Shown here: positions 1 through 10,305 of the stretch, one piece after another
Numbering within the stretch: the stretch's first letter is position 1
Layout of the letters: each line of letters opens with the position of its first letter
Assembly: GCA_030674155.1 (NCBI GenBank)
Contig: CM060326.1
Coordinates: 32,564,487-32,628,486 of the forward strand
DNA: 64,000 bases
Source: Stramonita haemastoma
Taxonomy: Eukaryota; Mollusca; Gastropoda; Neogastropoda; Muricidae
Direction: 5' to 3'
The notes under the pieces: generated by a model
Seen by the model: the letters and a program-made list of their open reading frames with translations, nothing else
What the model was told of the DNA's origin: nothing
Database searches by the model: none
Translations under genes and position numbers: made by a program

Positions 1-441
1 GGGATGTGAGAGAGCGCATGCATCATAGCGCGCGCACGCGCGGTGCGTGTGTGTGTGTGTTTTATTCCTCAATGGGGCTTTGGAAAAAATTGCTTAACTA
101 TTATGCTAAACGTCCAAATAGTCTACTCTTAAGATCTGAACATTTTTCTTTGAATGTACACAAAAACTCCATGTTATATCATTTATTTCGTCTTAGTACT
201 ATCATTAAAAGAAATACTTACGAAACATGAAGTGTCTAAAAGCGATAGATATGCAAAGAATATACAATGCTATCAATTCTTTGCTCAGTAATACCTTATC
301 AATCTATTGTGAAGAGTTTTGCGCACCATTACTTAAAGCTATTCGGTTTTGAGCTTTCGTTTTGGATGTCTCTATATTTCTTCATGTCCCTAACGGGATG
401 AAACGAATTAAGTAATTTTATTTTGACTTTGACCATGACAG
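1..441 (+). other. Lipoxygenase intron (left edge of window)
   Basis: I see no coding signal here. The stretch precedes the first recognisable lipoxygenase exon and ends in a pyrimidine-containing segment plus CAG at 439-441, so it reads as the 3' part of an intron whose upstream exons lie outside the window. It begins with a short GT/CG alternating run near 35-60. Confidence 0.6.
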
Positions 442-539
442 ATACCCCAGAGAAGCTGACAGGAGACAAGGAGATCCAGAACTGGGTGGCCGAACTGGTC
501 AAGCCACGGGACAACGACAAAGGAGGCTGTGGTCTGCTG
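442..539 (+). CDS. Lipoxygenase, exon fourth from the end (catalytic domain)
   Basis: Read with a phase-1 entry, this exon encodes a peptide containing DTPEKLTGDKEIQNWVAEL, ending in GGCGLL. It matches the stretch of animal lipoxygenases just before the helix that carries the third iron-ligand histidine. The acceptor is CAG at 439-441 and the donor is GTGTGT at 540; it leaves in phase 0, which agrees with the next exon. Lipoxygenases are non-heme iron dioxygenases that add oxygen to polyunsaturated fatty acids such as arachidonate. The first base of the leading Asp codon lies on the upstream exon, outside the window. Substrate and positional specificity cannot be told from this C-terminal part. 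Confidence 0.85.
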
Positions 540-673
540 GTGTGTAGCCTATAGCTTGTGTCTCTTCTATTGGGTCAACAATCTGTTTGATGATGTTTCG
601 TTAGTGTATATTTGATTGTCAGTGTGTTTGTCTGAGTACGAGTGTCACTGTGTTAATGTGTCAACGGTCTATC

Positions 674-674
674 T

Positions 675-765
<91 letters not shown>

Positions 766-772
766 AAGAGAT
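674..772. repeat. (GA)n microsatellite in lipoxygenase intron
   Basis: An almost pure GA run of about 100 bases. It is followed within 15 bases by the 3' end of a minus-strand SINE (784-950), and a second GA-rich stretch (about 945-1112) follows that SINE. This is the first of many cases in the window where a minus-strand SINE has GA on the plus strand next to it. Confidence 0.95.
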
Positions 773-783
773 TTGATTGATTT

Positions 784-950
784 ATTTATTCTTTTATAAC
801 GAGGATATGGAATAAGCACTCTTGTGCTTTTTTTACATCCAGTCCCCGTGTTTATGCAGTTGTGTAAATGTAATCTGTTCCCACCAGCACACGATGGCCT
901 ACTCTTACGAAATGCGGAATATGATTTAACGTGTGCGCAAGATGTTCTGA
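784..950 (-). mobile_element. SINE family A, 5'-truncated copy
   Basis: Read on the minus strand, it carries the family body (…ACACGTTAAAT…, …GGCCATCGTGTGC…GGTGGGAACAGAT…) and the 3' hairpin AAGCAC/GTGCTT followed by TATTCC. The tRNA-like head is missing: the element stops at the GATGTTCTG motif, where GA-rich sequence begins. The whole element lies in a lipoxygenase intron, antisense to the gene. Confidence 0.8.
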
Positions 951-1134
951 GAGAGATGAGCGAGAGAGAGAGAGGGAGGAGGGAGAGAGAGGAAGAGATG
1001 AGAAGAAGAGAGAGGCAAGGAGGAAGCAGGAAGAGATGAGGAGTAGATTGGATGAACTCAGAGTATCTGAGATGAGAGAGAGGAGAGGAGAGGAGAGAGA
1101 GAGAGAGAGAGAGACTATGTGAACATGTGAACAG

Positions 1135-1256
1135 TGAATCTGTGTCAGTATGAAACGAGGAATGACTGTAGCAACAGCACGTATTGTGTCTCTTTTCCTT
1201 CCTGTCAGAGTTGGGTCATGAGGTTCACCATTGCCATTGAAATTTCCTTGTCCTGT
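1135..1256. repeat. Interspersed repeat, copy 1 of 2
   Basis: This ~120-base block recurs at 35646-35788 with very high similarity, including TGACTGTAGCAACAGCACG, the CCTTCCTGTCAGAG segment and TTGAAATTTCCTTGTCCTG. Both copies are followed directly by GA-rich repeats. I see no coding frame shared by both. It is probably a fragment of an unclassified mobile element. Confidence 0.75.
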
Positions 1257-1684
1257 GTGACTGAGAGCAGAGAGAGAAAGAGACAGAGAGAGAAGAGAGA
1301 CAAGACAGAAAGGAGAAACAGAGACAAAGAGAGAAACCACTGTTCGGTTATGACAATAATTATTGGGATGCCTTCGTCTATGTCAGAAGCCTAAGCCCTT
1401 ACAAAATGTCTGCTACCGACAACAAAAACAAACACCCTAAAAAAAAAAAATATAACCATGCATTAAACTGATAAATATGTTTTTTTTTTTAAACTGCATG
1501 TGTTAGATTAAAAAGAAAAAACTAGCTGTGAAAGTTGGGGTTTCGGGGCAGTCAATGCATTAATGGGAGGCTAACTTTGTTACTTTTTTCTTTTACCGAT
1601 TACTTCCCTTCTGTCGTTGGGTGATGGGGCATGTTGTTTGTCCGCGTGGGTGTCTGTAAGCAGCTATGTAGCAGCTGTATATTG

Positions 1685-1997
1685 GCGTCGGCGCGCATGC
1701 GCACATGCGCGCGGTGTGTGTGTGTGTGTGTGGTGTGCGCGCGCGCGCGCGCGCTAGGCTCACGAGTTTGCGCTTGCGTAAGCACAATTATCAATGTACT
1801 GTTGATTGAAATGATGAGGTCAATGGGAGGTTAGTATGTGGCCAACCTACGCTATCAATTTTTACAGAGAGTAATTATACGAAGCAAACATACAAAATGC
1901 AAAAAATAAAAGTAAAAAACGGAAAACACACACATACACACACAAGCGCGCGCGCGCGCACGCACGCGCGCGCACCACACTCTCACACACACACACA

Positions 1998-2057
<60 letters not shown>
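1685..2057. repeat. GT/CG and CA microsatellites in lipoxygenase intron
   Basis: Two tracts. Positions 1685-1755 alternate purine and pyrimidine (GCGC and GTGT runs), a Z-DNA-prone composition. Positions 1925-2057 hold CG/CA alternation followed by a nearly pure (CA)n run. Reading frames across them encode only Cys-Val or His-Thr repeats and are not genes. Confidence 0.9.
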
Positions 2058-2061
<4 letters not shown>

Positions 2062-2468
2062 CACACGGGTTAGATTAACTAAAGGGCAGCTGTGTAGGAA
2101 ACAACTGTCGTTTTTGTTGGACCTCTTCATTTGGTGTATGTTCTCCATTGCCTTTTTCCCTCACATGGTGCAATAAAGCAACTACGCACAAAAGAAGGAT
2201 GCCAAAGACATGATGAATACTTGTGAGCAACAACAAGCCAACTCTTATTGCGTGCACTTTGGAAATAACAACATCTGCTGCAAATGCATTTTACATACAA
2301 AATAATAAAGTAAAGAAATGGGGGGGACATAACCATTATTGGAAGATTGAAACAGTAACACGCGAATTGAAACAAAACTACATAAATCATGACCCCCCCC
2401 CCCCTCCCCCCCCCCAAAAAAAAAAGAAGAGAATAACTTGTCAATTATTAAAAATGGACCTCTTGTGC

Positions 2469-2469
2469 A

Positions 2470-2518
<49 letters not shown>

Positions 2519-2580
2519 TAAATAATAAATAAATAAATAAACAACAACAAACAAACAAGCAAACAAAAAACAAATAAACG
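2469..2580. repeat. (AAT)n and A-rich simple repeat
   Basis: About 15 AAT units, then AAAT and AAAC variants. It lies in the lipoxygenase intron just before the exon at 2648. A mixed C-run and A-run lies upstream at 2393-2425. Confidence 0.9.
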
Positions 2581-2647
2581 GACAATGTCATTTAATAATC
2601 TAAGCCTATCCATCGAATTATTGCTTTCACTCCTATGTACCGTACAG

Positions 2648-2821
2648 GGTGTGCCTGGCGAGGGATCGTTAACGTGCACTGACCAACTGGTGACGATCCT
2701 GACCAGCATCATTTACACCTGTAGTGTCTCTCACGCCTCCACCAACTTCCAGCAATACGAAGAATACGGCTTTCCTCCCAACTACCCAGGCCTTCTTCGG
2801 GGTGCGCCACCCAGATCCAAG
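2648..2821 (+). CDS. Lipoxygenase, third exon from the end (iron-ligand helix)
   Basis: This is a 58-codon, phase 0/0 exon with acceptor CAG at 2645-2647 and donor GTACCC at 2822. It encodes a peptide containing IIYTCSVSHASTNFQQYEEYG and ending PGLLRGAPPRSK. The HASTN core fits the conserved H-x3-N of animal lipoxygenases, where the His is an iron ligand and the Asn four residues later is the weak ligand. The following aromatic, proline-rich loop and the RGAPP segment are also typical of the family. Both metal residues are intact, so this exon argues for an active enzyme. Confidence 0.93.
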
Positions 2822-3286
2822 GTACCCCAACGCTACCTCCTTCGGCCATCTCAATGATACTGATTGCCATCATCTTTTCAATGGCAAAATAGCAAATTTC
2901 TAGAAGCAATAATCATGGCCACAGACTGCAAGTATTGATATCTAGTGAGGTAAACATAGCGCCAATGCTTTTATTAAAAATGTTATTATGTTTTGTATTG
3001 TTATGTTGAGATTGTGTTTTTTTTTTATCCATGACAAAGCTCTTGAGATAACAGCCTGTACTCTGTGATATGGAAATAACTCCTATGAAGTCGGAATAGG
3101 GCGAGGTTAATGAAAACAGCCGTAGGCCTATACGCACAAATTTCTCACTCTAGTGTACTAATAGTCTCACAGTAATTCCTAGATGACAGAAGTTAGACAT
3201 AGTGTATAATTATTTTGGGTGATCCGTAGGATGCTGAGCAGGGTGACGTCCTACAACAACAAAAGCAACAAGGCAGATGGAACTAA

Positions 3287-3597
3287 AGACGACCCGGGTT
3301 CGATTCCCGTTCGAGGGGATTTTTCTCCTGGAGTAACTGACCCCTGACCCCAGTACCGACTCCACTCCCCCAAAAGTCCTTCGGATGAGACTACAAACCG
3401 AGGCCCCGTGTGCGAACGCATGCAGAACATCTTGCGCGCACGTTAAATCCCGTTCCGCTTTTCGTAAGAGTGGGCCATTGTGTGCTGGTGGGAACAGATG
3501 ACAAGATTTACAAAACTGCATGCACACGGGGACTGAATGTAAAAAAAAAGCACATGAGTGCTTATTCCATTATCCTCAATATAAAAGAATAAATATT
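3287..3597 (+). mobile_element. SINE family A, nearly complete copy in lipoxygenase intron
   Basis: It contains a B box (GGTTCGATTCC at 3297-3307), the GGATGAGAC…ACCGAGGCCCCGTGTGC central block, the GTTCCGCTTTTCGTAAGAG segment, and the 3' end with the AAGCAC/GTGCTT hairpin, CCATTATCCTC and ATAAAAGAATAAATA. The A-box half of the tRNA-like head is not recognisable. It is in the same sense as the gene and ends only about 70 bases before the next exon, so its AATAAA lies within the pre-mRNA. Confidence 0.88.
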
Positions 3598-3667
3598 TTA
3601 AAAGTATTGCGGTTCTCCTTTAGTAGACTGATTACTGAAGCCCGGCCTGGTCTGTGTGTGTGGGCAG

Positions 3668-3831
3668 GACCCCTGCACAGAGGAGGACGTGCTGAAGACC
3701 TTGCCTGACCGCTCCGTGACCATGGACATCATGACCGTCACCAAGATCCTCAGTCAGAAGGGCACCAACAGTCTGGGCGACTTTGAGGTGCAGTACGTCT
3801 TCGACCCCAAAGCACTGACCATCCTGGAAGA
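3668..3831 (+). CDS. Lipoxygenase, penultimate exon
   Basis: Acceptor CAG at 3665-3667 and donor GTAAGG at 3832. It starts in phase 0 and leaves after two bases of a Glu codon. The product contains EEDVLKTLPDRSVTMDIMTV and continues through KILSQKG to DPKALTILE. This fits the lipoxygenase segment between the Asn-ligand helix and the C-terminal helix: the TLPD motif is highly conserved, and ILSQ replaces the common ALSQ. A SINE sits just upstream and a GA/G-rich low-complexity stretch (3853-3910) just downstream. Splicing to 4328 keeps the frame. Confidence 0.92.
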
Positions 3832-4192
3832 GTAAGGGTCTATGAGGGAATTGGAGGGGGGGGGGAGAGAGAGGGGGGGCAGGGGGGAGAGAGAGAGAGG
3901 GGGGGGGGTAATTGTGTGTATGTGTGTGTGTGCGCACGCGCGTGTGTATGTGTGTGTGTGTGTGTGAGGAGGGAGGGGGTGCATACGCGCACGCGAGGGT
4001 GCACATGGTTCGATTACTGTAGGTCGATTACTTGATTGGAAATAAAATAATTTTTAAAGGGAAGAAGTGGAGTCAGGGGTCTTAATTTGATCACTATGCG
4101 CGTCTAAGGTACACAGCACCCTGTCACTGTGTGATTGAATCGGAGTTGCCTGCCTTTGTATAGGAACAAGATTAATGTCAGATGACTTTGTA

Positions 4193-4296
<104 letters not shown>

Positions 4297-4327
4297 TAAA
4301 CCATTCTCTGTTTTTTCTTTCTTTCAG

Positions 4328-4442
4328 ATTCCGCCAAGACCTGTCGAGGATTGGTGAAGAAATCAAGGAACGCAACAAACGGCGCACTGTCCCCTACGGT
4401 GATCTGGAGCCCAGCTGTGTGCCCAATTCCATCAGCATTTGA
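4328..4442 (+). CDS. Lipoxygenase, last exon with C-terminal iron-ligand isoleucine
   Basis: The acceptor TTTCAG ends at 4327. The first base completes a Glu codon, and the exon then encodes a peptide that starts FRQDLSRIGEEIKERN, continues through RRTVPYGDLEPS and ends CVPNSISI before TGA at 4440-4442. The PNSI-x-I ending is the hallmark of animal lipoxygenases: the carboxylate of the terminal Ile is an iron ligand. The gene therefore has an intact 3' end. With the exons at 442, 2648 and 3668 this forms one continuous frame. N-terminal PLAT and upstream catalytic exons lie left of the window. Confidence 0.95.
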
Positions 4443-4583
4443 TTCCAGGACTGACAGCCATTCCTGCTGCTGTGCATTCCAGGCGTAGTTTTATCAGAGC
4501 AGAATTTGAAAACTTAGATCGGCAAGAGTCATTGACCCATGATTCCAGATGCTGTTCTTGTTCCGCCAGGATCGTTCAGAACT

Positions 4584-5465
4584 CAGCCCAATTCCATCAA
4601 CGTCTGATTCCAGGGTTTAACCCGGGTCCGCCAACGTCTTACTGCTGGACCTAACCTGATTCTGTCAGTATTTCGTTTCAAGACTGATCCTAATTTTATC
4701 AGCTTCTGACTTCACGCCTTAACTCAATTCCATCAGCCTTTGTTTTATGCCTTAACCAATTCCATCAGCATTTGTTTTACGCCTTATTCCTATTCCATCA
4801 GCCTTTGTTTTTATGCCTTATTCCTAGTCCATCAGCCTTTGTTTTTATGACTCTACCCAGTTCCATCAGCCTTTATTTTTATATCTTTTTCCTATTCCAT
4901 TAGCACTTGTTTTACGCCTTATTCCTATTCCATCAGCATTTGTTTTTACCCTTATTCCTAGTCCATCATCATTTGTTTTACCCTTATTCCTATTCCATCA
5001 GCATTTGGTTTTACCCTTATTCCTATTCCATCATCATTTGTTTTTACCCTTATTCCTATTCCATCAGCATTTGGTTTTACGCCTTTATCCAAATACATCA
5101 GTCTTTTTTACGCCTTAATACTATTCCTTCAGCATTTGTTTTACGCCTTAATCCTATTCCATTAGCATTTGTTTTTACCCTTTCCTATTCCATCAGCATT
5201 TGGTTTTAACATAATCCTATTCCATCAGCATTTGTTTTACGCTTAATACTATTTCCTTCAGCATTTGTTGTCACACCTTAACCCAGTTCCGTCAGTATTT
5301 GATTCCAGAATCAATCAATCCCATTACCATCATATTACATCAGCATCTGATTTCAAAATATAATCAAAGCCTTTCATCATCGTCATCTTATCCCATAACT
5401 TATTCAATTCCGTCATCATGACCAACTGATTGAACTTACCTGATTCCATCAGGATTTGAATTCAG
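4584..5465 (+). repeat. ~32-bp minisatellite in lipoxygenase 3' UTR
   Basis: About 20 or more degenerate units of the form TTCCATCAGCATTTG + TTTTACGCC + TTATTCCTA. Units are most regular at 4725-5260. The outer units (near 4584, 5286 and 5446) keep GATTCCAG or similar after the CATTTG core, and so look most like the real stop-codon region of the gene (4424-4450). Reading frames in the array encode only low-complexity peptides. Confidence 0.9.
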
Positions 5466-5704
5466 AAACTAGCTCACCTGATCCCGTTTGCATATTATTC
5501 TAGAACTCAACTCCAGTTTCATCACATACGATTCCAGAAGTACTGAGTTTGTTTCAAGTGTGTTCAAGGGATGTGTCAGTCAGATTACTCGAATCTCTCA
5601 GCCTGTCTGGTTATTCTTCTGTGTGATCCACAACAGTTTTGAAGGGTCCATTTTGCTTGTTGTTGCTCTTAACATCAGTTATTATGTATCATATTTTCTT
5701 TGTG

Positions 5705-5710
5705 AATAAA
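5705..5710 (+). promoter_or_regulatory. Polyadenylation signal of the lipoxygenase gene
   Basis: A canonical AATAAA on the gene's strand, about 1.26 kb after the stop codon and just past the last minisatellite-like units. It is the first full AATAAA I see downstream of the stop. Confidence 0.6.
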
Positions 5711-5734
5711 CACTCGTTTAAAACTAAGGGTCCA

Positions 5735-6976
5735 TCAAACTGTTGAAATCATGCACCACGTCCAATGTTGTATAGAGGTAATTGTGCGTTTCATTTTTTT
5801 CAAACTAATTGACTGGTTTTTTTGTTGTGTGCAGTTGTTTGGGGGATTTTTTTGTTTGTTTGTGGAGGGGGTATAGGGAGGGCGTGGGGGAACTGTCATG
5901 AATATGTTCCAGTTTCTGTCGATTGTTCCATTTATTTTTAGATTGCGTTTTTTTTGGCATTTTATGCATTGTATATATATATTGTATTTTATTGCATTAT
6001 ATTGCAAACTACTTTCAGTCATTGCAGACACTTCTGTGTTCACTCTCCAGGTAAGAGCTCGTTGCTACAAGACCTCCGCCACCCATTAATTTTTTTCCTG
6101 TCTGCTAAAGGTATTATTCATTTCCTTAGGAAAGTGGAGTTTGTACATATTTTTTTCCAGGGACTACTCTGTTGTTACCATAGGTTATTTTATGTGTACC
6201 AAAGGCATTTTACTCACGGAACCCCAGTTCATCGTCTTATCCGAAAGGCAAGCACCCAGACCACTACCTATGGTCTAGTAAATGGGATAAATGTTTGGTT
6301 ACAAACGGTTGAACAAACCCGCAACTTGTCATTCTCTCGACAGGCCGGTTGCCTATAGTCCATATAATCATCTACCGTTGTCAGTTCTGGTAACACTAGA
6401 ATTCTGGCTGTACTGTGAGGATGTGTACTGTTATCAGTGATTGTCACTGATTGTTCCACAATTCTTCCTCTTTGGGCTAAATTGTATCAAAGTGTTGATG
6501 AGATAATTATCACCCTTGAGTATTAATTTTCGTGTAAGCAGTGGCCTTTTTTTTTTTTATTATTCCTTCAATAAGCACGTTACAAGTACGACAGGAGGAA
6601 AATAAAAAGCAGTATAGCAATAACAAGTTAAAGTGTGTGTGTGGTGTGTGGTGTGTGGTGCGTGCGTGCGTGCGTGCGTGCGTGGTGCGTGCGTGCGTGC
6701 GTGCGTGCGTGTGTGCGTGCGTGTGTGTGTGTGTGTGTTCTTTTGAATCTGAGTTCCCACCGTGGAAATTTATTTCTTTGTCTTAAAACTGCTCTTTGAA
6801 GTTATCACTTCTTTTTTAAAAGGCCACTAAATGTTATTTCAAGGATTAAAAACTGCTTAATCTGTGGTTTTATTGATACCACTTCTGGTAATGGTAGATT
6901 CTGACTTTTTCCACGTGGTTTTATCATTTGTTATCTTTCCTGGCTTTTACTTTTAATTAATATACATGTTTCTATT
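5735..6976. other. Intergenic, no gene seen
   Basis: AT-rich sequence. It contains a diverged minus-strand copy of the SINE central block around 6110-6300 and a GT/GCGT microsatellite at 6633-6738. The short open frames are not supported by any family resemblance. Confidence 0.6.
6110..6300 (-). mobile_element. Diverged SINE body carrying the shared central block
   Basis: It shares with 8745-8935 the order CCAGGGAC, TTGTTG, a GGTT…TTTTA segment, then AACCCCAGTT(T/C)A(T/C)CGTCT, CCGAA, CAAGCA/CGAGCA, CCAGACC and GGTCTAG. In reverse complement this is the same block as GGATGAGAC…AAACCGAGG in SINE family A. The tRNA-like head is not clear. Confidence 0.55.
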
Positions 6977-7271
6977 GGGGACAGGATAGCCAAGTGGTTA
7001 GAGCACTCCATTCCCCAAGCTAAGATTATGCAGCATCCAGCGTGGTTAACAAGTGGATAAGTGACCGTTTGCGCGCCTTGGCTTCACTATAGACCCCCAG
7101 TTCACCCAGCTGTAAATGGGTACCTGCCCTCTTTAGGGTCATGGAAGGTAAAGCAGCGAGGGAGAAGAGATGGGCGCCGCCCTCAATTTGCTGGCCCCTA
7201 GAGAAGCTGAGGCCTCTGAACCTTGCTCCCCTACGACCATACAGGCTATGGGTCACCTGTAATGCTATACT
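6977..7271 (+). mobile_element. SINE family C, full-length insertion with 16-bp target-site duplication
   Basis: Flanked by perfect direct repeats TATACATGTTTCTATT at 6961-6976 and 7272-7287. The element opens with GGGGACAGGATAGCCAAGTGG, whose TAGCCAAGTGG is a good tRNA A box. It continues with GTAAATGGGTACCTG and ends near GGTCACCTGTAATGCTATAC. The B box is weak. At about 295 bases with a clean duplication, it is a relatively young retrotransposed copy. Confidence 0.88.
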
Positions 7272-7287
7272 TATACATGTTTCTATT

Positions 7288-8396
7288 AGTAGAGACGTCT
7301 TGTGTTTGGCTGTTTATGTTTGATGGTCTTAGGCATGATGCTGTATGACTTGTCAATACAATAGTGAGCAATTAATATTACTATCAAAATATGCATTCCT
7401 GTGTTGCGGTTGACAACTTCATACAAGCAAGCAATGTGATTCTTTGTTTGTTTCTTTAGTGGTTTGATGTAAAGATAAGTATTGTTCCTGTGTATCTGGT
7501 CGCTTATTGGTTGATTAGTCAGTTTTTTGGTTTGTTTGTTCCTTGCTTGCTGGATTGGTATAGCTGTTGTTGCTGCTGCTGCTGCTGCAGCTGTTGCTGT
7601 TGTTGTTGTTGTTAATGTTGCCATTGATGATTTTGTTTGTAGGTCAGTTACATGGTTTGTTGGATAACTGAAATGCTTTGTTGATGGTTGAATGACTCTT
7701 TGGGAGTTGATTAGTTAACGACCGATTGGTAATTCTTAACTATTTTTCCTTTTTTGTTGTTGTTGATGTCATTATTGTTTTTTTATGTTAGATCTTCCGA
7801 GCATTGTTTATTCTCTTCCCCTTTTTTTTTCTCCACTAGCAGTTTTGGCCTTCTTCCTTTTCTTGCAGCTAAAAAGATGTAGCATTTTGCGGAGAAAGTA
7901 TAGAGTAAGGGGGAAATGGGGGAGGGGTTTGTTTTATTGAGGGGGGGGGGGGGGGGTTCGGGCAGGGGGGTTGTTTGTTAGTAGTTTGTTTTTGCTTGTT
8001 GTTTTCGCTTTTCTAATTTTAAAGAATCGGACGCATAGAAAGATGTGTTAAAAGTATACATAAATTTACCAATTTTTTTGTTGTTTTTTGTTTTAAATTT
8101 TAACTGATAATTGTTTTATTTTTGTTGTGTTTATGCTGAAGCATTACAAAAATAAACATTACAAAAATAAACTGTTTGTTCTGAAGCATTTTGAAGTATA
8201 CTTGAAAATGTTATATGCTTAGTCTTTAAAATGTGTCAACAAAGTCAACTCTTTTGTCAGAAAATTCTTCACAGCTTCCAAACCTGGAAGATAGATCTAC
8301 CTCTGCTTGAAGTATCGGGTGTTCTCCCCGGAGAGGTCACATCGCCACAAGAATAGTGCCACCAATTTTTCCTCACTGCATGTGCTTTTGTTCCAA
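7288..8396. other. Intergenic, no gene seen
   Basis: AT-rich and T-rich sequence with a TTG/CTG triplet stretch (7565-7615), a G run (7941-7956) and a tandem ATTACAAAAATAAAC duplication (8144-8170). No coding signal. Confidence 0.6.
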
Positions 8397-8718
8397 ATGG
8401 TCAGAACATTGCGCTTGCAATTTGACGACCCGAGTTCGATTCCCGTTGGAGGGAATTTTTCTCCTGGAGTTAACATCAGCACTGACTCTACTCTCCCCTA
8501 AAGTCTTTCGGATGAGACTGTAAACCTAGGCCCCGTGTACGAACGCACGCAGAACATCTTGCGCACACGTTAAATCCTGTTCCACTTTTCGTAAGAATAG
8601 GCCATTGCGTGCCGGTGGGAACAGATGACAAAATTTTAAAAAACTGCACACATACGGGGACTGGACGAAAAAAAAAAGCACATGAGTGCTTATTCCATTA
8701 TCCTCTATATAAAAGAAT
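8397..8718 (+). mobile_element. SINE family A, near-complete copy
   Basis: It begins at TGGTCAGAACATTGCGCT (A-box side of the tRNA-like head), has the B box near 8428-8440 (GAGTTCGATTCCC) and the GGATGAGAC…AAACCTAGGCCCCGTGT central block. It ends with the AAGCAC/GTGCTT hairpin and ATATAAAAGAATGAAAT. No duplication is evident, and the upstream flank does not show the TAGCCTAG start. Confidence 0.88.
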
Positions 8719-8744
8719 GAAATTAAAAATTAAATCAACAAATT

Positions 8745-8935
8745 GTTCCCCTTTGAGGGTTCTTGTTTTTGCATAATTTTGCCAGGGACAATTATATTGT
8801 TGCTGTGGGTTCTTTCACATGTGCTTAATACGTGTTGTGTTCGAAACCTCAGTTTACCGTCTCAACCGAAGGACGAGCATCCAAACCTCTGCTCAAGATC
8901 TAGCGGAAAAAGGGAACAATGAGGGTAGAAGCGGT
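8745..8935 (-). mobile_element. Diverged SINE body carrying the shared central block (second copy)
   Basis: It pairs with 6110-6300. It contains GCCAGGGACAA, GGGTTCTTT, GAAACCTCAGTTTACCGTCTC, CCGAAGGACGAGCATCCA and AAGATCTAGCGG. In reverse complement this is the ATGAGAC…AAACTGAGG block of family A with a different flank. Confidence 0.6.
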
Positions 8936-9166
8936 GACTGAACTTGCAATTTTGTTGCTGTTTTTTGTTGTGTTTTTTTTTTTAAAGAATATATTACTTG
9001 TAGACCACCGATGCACATGAAAAAAAGAAGTTGCATCAACGTAACGTTGATATTTGCTTAAAAATTCATATTGTATCTTCTGTATTGTTTGTTTTTTTTT
9101 GTCCTGTATTCCATCTTCTATTGTTCCTTCTATTCTTTCAGTCCACCAATCCATCCATCCATCCTT

Positions 9167-9245
9167 CTTTGTTTCCTTCCTTCCTTCCTCTTTCTTTCTT
9201 TCTTTCTTTTTTATTTCTTTCTTTCTTTTCTTTTCTTTTCTTTTT
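9167..9245. repeat. TTCC/TTTC pyrimidine tract
   Basis: CTTTC and TTCC repeats, following three CATC units. Only low-complexity frames cross it. Confidence 0.9.
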
Positions 9246-9426
9246 TGCTTTTTCTTATGTGATGTGTCTTTTATTTCACTGACAACATTGATTATAGTTT
9301 AATGTTACAACGTTTGTAGGTACTACTACTACCCATCCAAACCCAGTCCCATCATTTCTATAGCCCCTTCGACCACCAACACCACATCAGGGCTCCCAGC
9401 CTGCTAAAGTGTGATACTCAGATTTG

Positions 9427-9705
9427 GGGTACGGGGCAGTAGCCTAGTGGTTAGGGTGATGCGCTTATGATCTGACGGCCTGGGATCGAAACATCACCGA
9501 GACATCCGTTCCTGGGGATTTTCCACCTGGAGTAACATCAGTACTGACTCTCCTCCCTCCAAAATCGTACGAGATTATAATTTGAGGAAACGAAGACGTA
9601 TGCGTGCAAAACATCTTGTGCGCACGTTAAAACATGTTCTACTTTTCGAAAGAGGACACTGTGTGCCTGTAGGAATGGATGACCAACAACAACAACAAAA
9701 CTGCA
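9427..9705 (+). mobile_element. SINE family A relative with intact A box
   Basis: It begins GGGGTACGGGGCAGTAGCC, with A box TAGCCTAGTGG, followed by GGTTAGGGTGATGCGC. The B-box region is GGGATCGAAAC, diverged. The GGGGATTTTCCACCTGGAG and TAACATCAGTACTGACTC body and a diverged central block follow. It ends in a (CAA)n stretch at about 9690 instead of the hairpin tail, so it is a 3' variant or is truncated. Confidence 0.85.
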
Positions 9706-10003
9706 TGCATACTCCTGTCATGGTTAGACATCATCCCTGAAATCAGAATGCGGCTACCTTAATGGTGGGCAAAAAAGATTGCATGCAAAAAATCTCACCA
9801 TTGGTGAACCTAGGGGCTCTAGCTGAGGAACGAAAAAATAAATAAAATCTCTGATTAAAACCATGCATCCATAGACAGATTAAAACAAAGAGTACAAAAA
9901 CAGCAGATGAAATGCCTGGGCATGAAGATAGTGTTGTGCTCCCCTCATGGAGAGAGTATCCCGTACTTTACACAGAATAATCGATAGTGATTAAAAAATA
10001 CAA

Positions 10004-10285
10004 TACAATACAACAATGTCATCCTCAAAGCCATACAACTCAATGCAAAACAGCACAGTGTAGTACAGTACAAAATCATATAACACAATATAAAACGATA
10101 CAATACAATACAATTCAATACAATTTAACACAATACAAAGTAGTACATTGCAATGCAGTGTAATGTAATACAAAATCATACAATACATTAGAAAGCCGTG
10201 CAGTATAATGCAACACAATACACTACTATCCAACACGATACAAAACAAACAGTACAATGCAACACAATATAATATAATACAATGT
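10004..10285. repeat. Degenerate ACAAT pentamer array
   Basis: Imperfect repeats of ATACA/ACAAT across about 280 bases, for example around 10085-10140. They are interrupted by GCAATGCAGTG variants. It lies directly before the pyrimidine triplet tract. Confidence 0.85.
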
Positions 10286-10305
10286 GACAATGGTGACGAA
10301 ATTAC

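Larger units (their letters stand above)
4443..5730 (+). other. Lipoxygenase 3' UTR
   Basis: This runs from the stop codon to just past an AATAAA signal at 5705-5710. It is largely filled by the degenerate ~32-base tandem repeat described separately. No splice sites are evident. The end point is estimated from the signal; cleavage usually lies 10-30 bases downstream. Confidence 0.7.
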
